Shown here one piece after another: positions 63,175 to 64,000 of a stretch of DNA of 64,000 bases. This DNA comes from Fermentimonas sp. (GTDB lineage Bacteria > Bacteroidota > Bacteroidia > Bacteroidales > Dysgonomonadaceae), in NCBI GenBank assembly GCA_028709385.1, contig JAQVXD010000005.1, positions 36,659-100,658 of the forward strand, read 5' to 3'. Both the position numbers and the translations under genes were made by a program. Position 1 is the first letter of the stretch. The number at the start of each line of letters is the position of its first letter. A model generated the notes under the pieces. The model saw only the letters and a program-made list of their open reading frames with translations. It did no database searches and was not told the DNA's origin.

Positions 63175-64000
63175 TTACTTAGCAAAACTAACCGCTCTTG
63201 TTTCCCTGATCACAGTAATTTTCACCTGTCCCGGATAGGTCATTTCAGTTTGTATTTTACGTGCTATTTCATCTGAAAGCTTTTCAGTATCCTGATCATC
63301 AATCTTATCAGCACCAACAATCACACGCAGTTCCCTTCCGGCCTGTATTGCATAAGTCTTCACAACACCCGGATATGACAATGCCAGATTCTCAAGATCA
63401 TTAAGACGTTTGATATAAGCCTCCACTATCTCACGACGGGCTCCGGGTCTTGCTCCTGAAATAGCATCACACACCTGCACAATTGGTGCAAGCAATGTAG
63501 TCATCTCAACCTCATCATGGTGAGATCCTATTGCATTACATATATCCGGTTTTTCTTTATACTTCTCTGCAAGTTTCATTCCCAAAACTGCGTGTGGCAA
63601 TTCAGGCTCATCATCAGGCACTTTGCCGATATCATGCAACAGACCTGCACGTTTAGCTTTCTTAGGATTAAGTCCCAGCTCAGACGCCATTATAGCACAA
63701 AGGTTGGCTGTCTCACGTGAGTGCTGCAACAAGTTCTGACCATAAGATGACCTGTACTTCATTTTACCTACAATCCTGATCAACTCAGGGTGAAGTCCGT
63801 GAATACCTAAGTCAATAACAGTACGTTTACCTGTCTCTACTATCTCATCTTCAATTTGTTTCTTAACTTTCGACACAACCTCTTCGATACGTGCAGGATG
63901 GATTCGTCCGTCAGCAACTAATTGGTGAAGCGAGAGACGCGCAATTTCACGTCTTACCGGATCAAACCCTGATATAACAATTGCTTCCGGAGTATCATCA
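63175..64000 (-). CDS. rny: Ribonuclease Y, C-terminal part (5' end outside window)
   Basis: The frame stays open from 63175 to the right edge, giving 275 residues. At the edge it reads [20 protein letters not shown] and HPARIEEVV, the KH RNA-binding domain. The HD phosphohydrolase domain follows, with [32 protein letters not shown] and GSHHDEVEM, and GRELRVIV and [20 protein letters not shown] close it. The N-terminal TM anchor and coiled coil are missing because of the window edge. Rny is the membrane-bound endoribonuclease that starts mRNA decay. Confidence 0.96.
   Translation of the reverse strand, partial: DDTPEAIVISGFDPVRREIARLSLHQLVADGRIHPARIEEVVSKVKKQIEDEIVETGKRTVIDLGIHGLHPELIRIVGKMKYRSSYGQNLLQHSRETANLCAIMASELGLNPKKAKRAGLLHDIGKVPDDEPELPHAVLGMKLAEKYKEKPDICNAIGSHHDEVEMTTLLAPIVQVCDAISGARPGARREIVEAYIKRLNDLENLALSYPGVVKTYAIQAGRELRVIVGADKIDDQDTEKLSDEIARKIQTEMTYPGQVKITVIRETRAVSFAK

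Overview
The window is AT-rich bacterial chromosome and reads as a member of the Bacteroidales. Support for this comes from Bacteroidetes-type promoters (TTTG, about 19 bases, TAnnTTTG), almost no Shine-Dalgarno spacing signals, long runs of secreted glycoside hydrolases, a HYC_CC_PP-type cysteine protein, meso-diaminopimelate dehydrogenase, an FprA-type flavodiiron protein and the glycogen trio of debranching enzyme, glycosyltransferase and GH57. A Dysgonomonadaceae-like organism (Proteiniphilum/Petrimonas relatives) is my guess, not something the sequence proves. I found no tRNA, rRNA, CRISPR array or intact insertion sequence.

Bases 1-11343 (+) are the end of a polysaccharide-degradation cluster: a GH43 fragment cut by the window edge, a double pectate-lyase-like beta-helix protein, a GH95 fucosidase-type enzyme, a GH71/99-like hydrolase, a GH92 mannosidase-type lipoprotein and two exported metallophosphoesterases. 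No SusC/SusD pair lies inside the window. Bases 11373-22190 (+) are a copper/silver resistance island: a decayed TolC/CusC gene, a cysteine-pair protein, CusA, CusC, CusB with a fused C-terminal HMA domain, a lipoprotein that repeats that HMA module, and a CopB-type (CPH) P-type ATPase.

Bases 22239-33649 hold an AbgT transporter, a CE15 glucuronoyl esterase, a nitroreductase, the E1 alpha/E1 beta/E2 genes of a 2-oxo acid dehydrogenase complex, an operon of ROK kinase, creatininase-like amidohydrolase and nitrilase-like hydrolase, and a membrane-protein/cytidylate-kinase-like fusion. Bases 33738-36347 (-) form a second metal operon: a small hemerythrin-like protein, a free HMA chaperone and a P-type ATPase with CPG in place of CPC. 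It starts at a promoter carrying a 16-bp Crp/Fnr-like palindrome (TGTCA-N6-CGACA). Nearly the same palindrome, at nearly the same distance from the -7 box, precedes the decayed cusC gene 25 kb away. This is the strongest regulatory observation in the window.

Bases 36636-41189 carry a methyltransferase, two different L,D-transpeptidases followed by a rhomboid protease, and an exported Gfo/Idh/MocA oxidoreductase. Bases 41191-41680 are a small graveyard: an amino-acid permease reduced to joined fragments, facing an AbiEi-type antitoxin remnant. Bases 41990-51548 hold housekeeping genes (mnmE, a TGS-domain nucleoside kinase, an eIF1/SUI1-like factor, an AddA-like helicase-nuclease) and a secreted metallophosphoesterase-PQQ-propeller fusion with an esterase.

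Bases 51766-58271 contain a small acetyltransferase, a TlpA/redoxin pair, nagB, fprA, lgt, ddh and a rhomboid with an acidic tail. Bases 58396-63080 (+) are the glycogen/alpha-glucan operon, ended by a strong bidirectional terminator against ribonuclease Y, which runs off the right edge. I did not find a wholly new system. The best leads are the shared Crp/Fnr-like regulon, the CPG-type ATPase operon, the duplicated HMA-CC module, and the YczE-kinase fusion.
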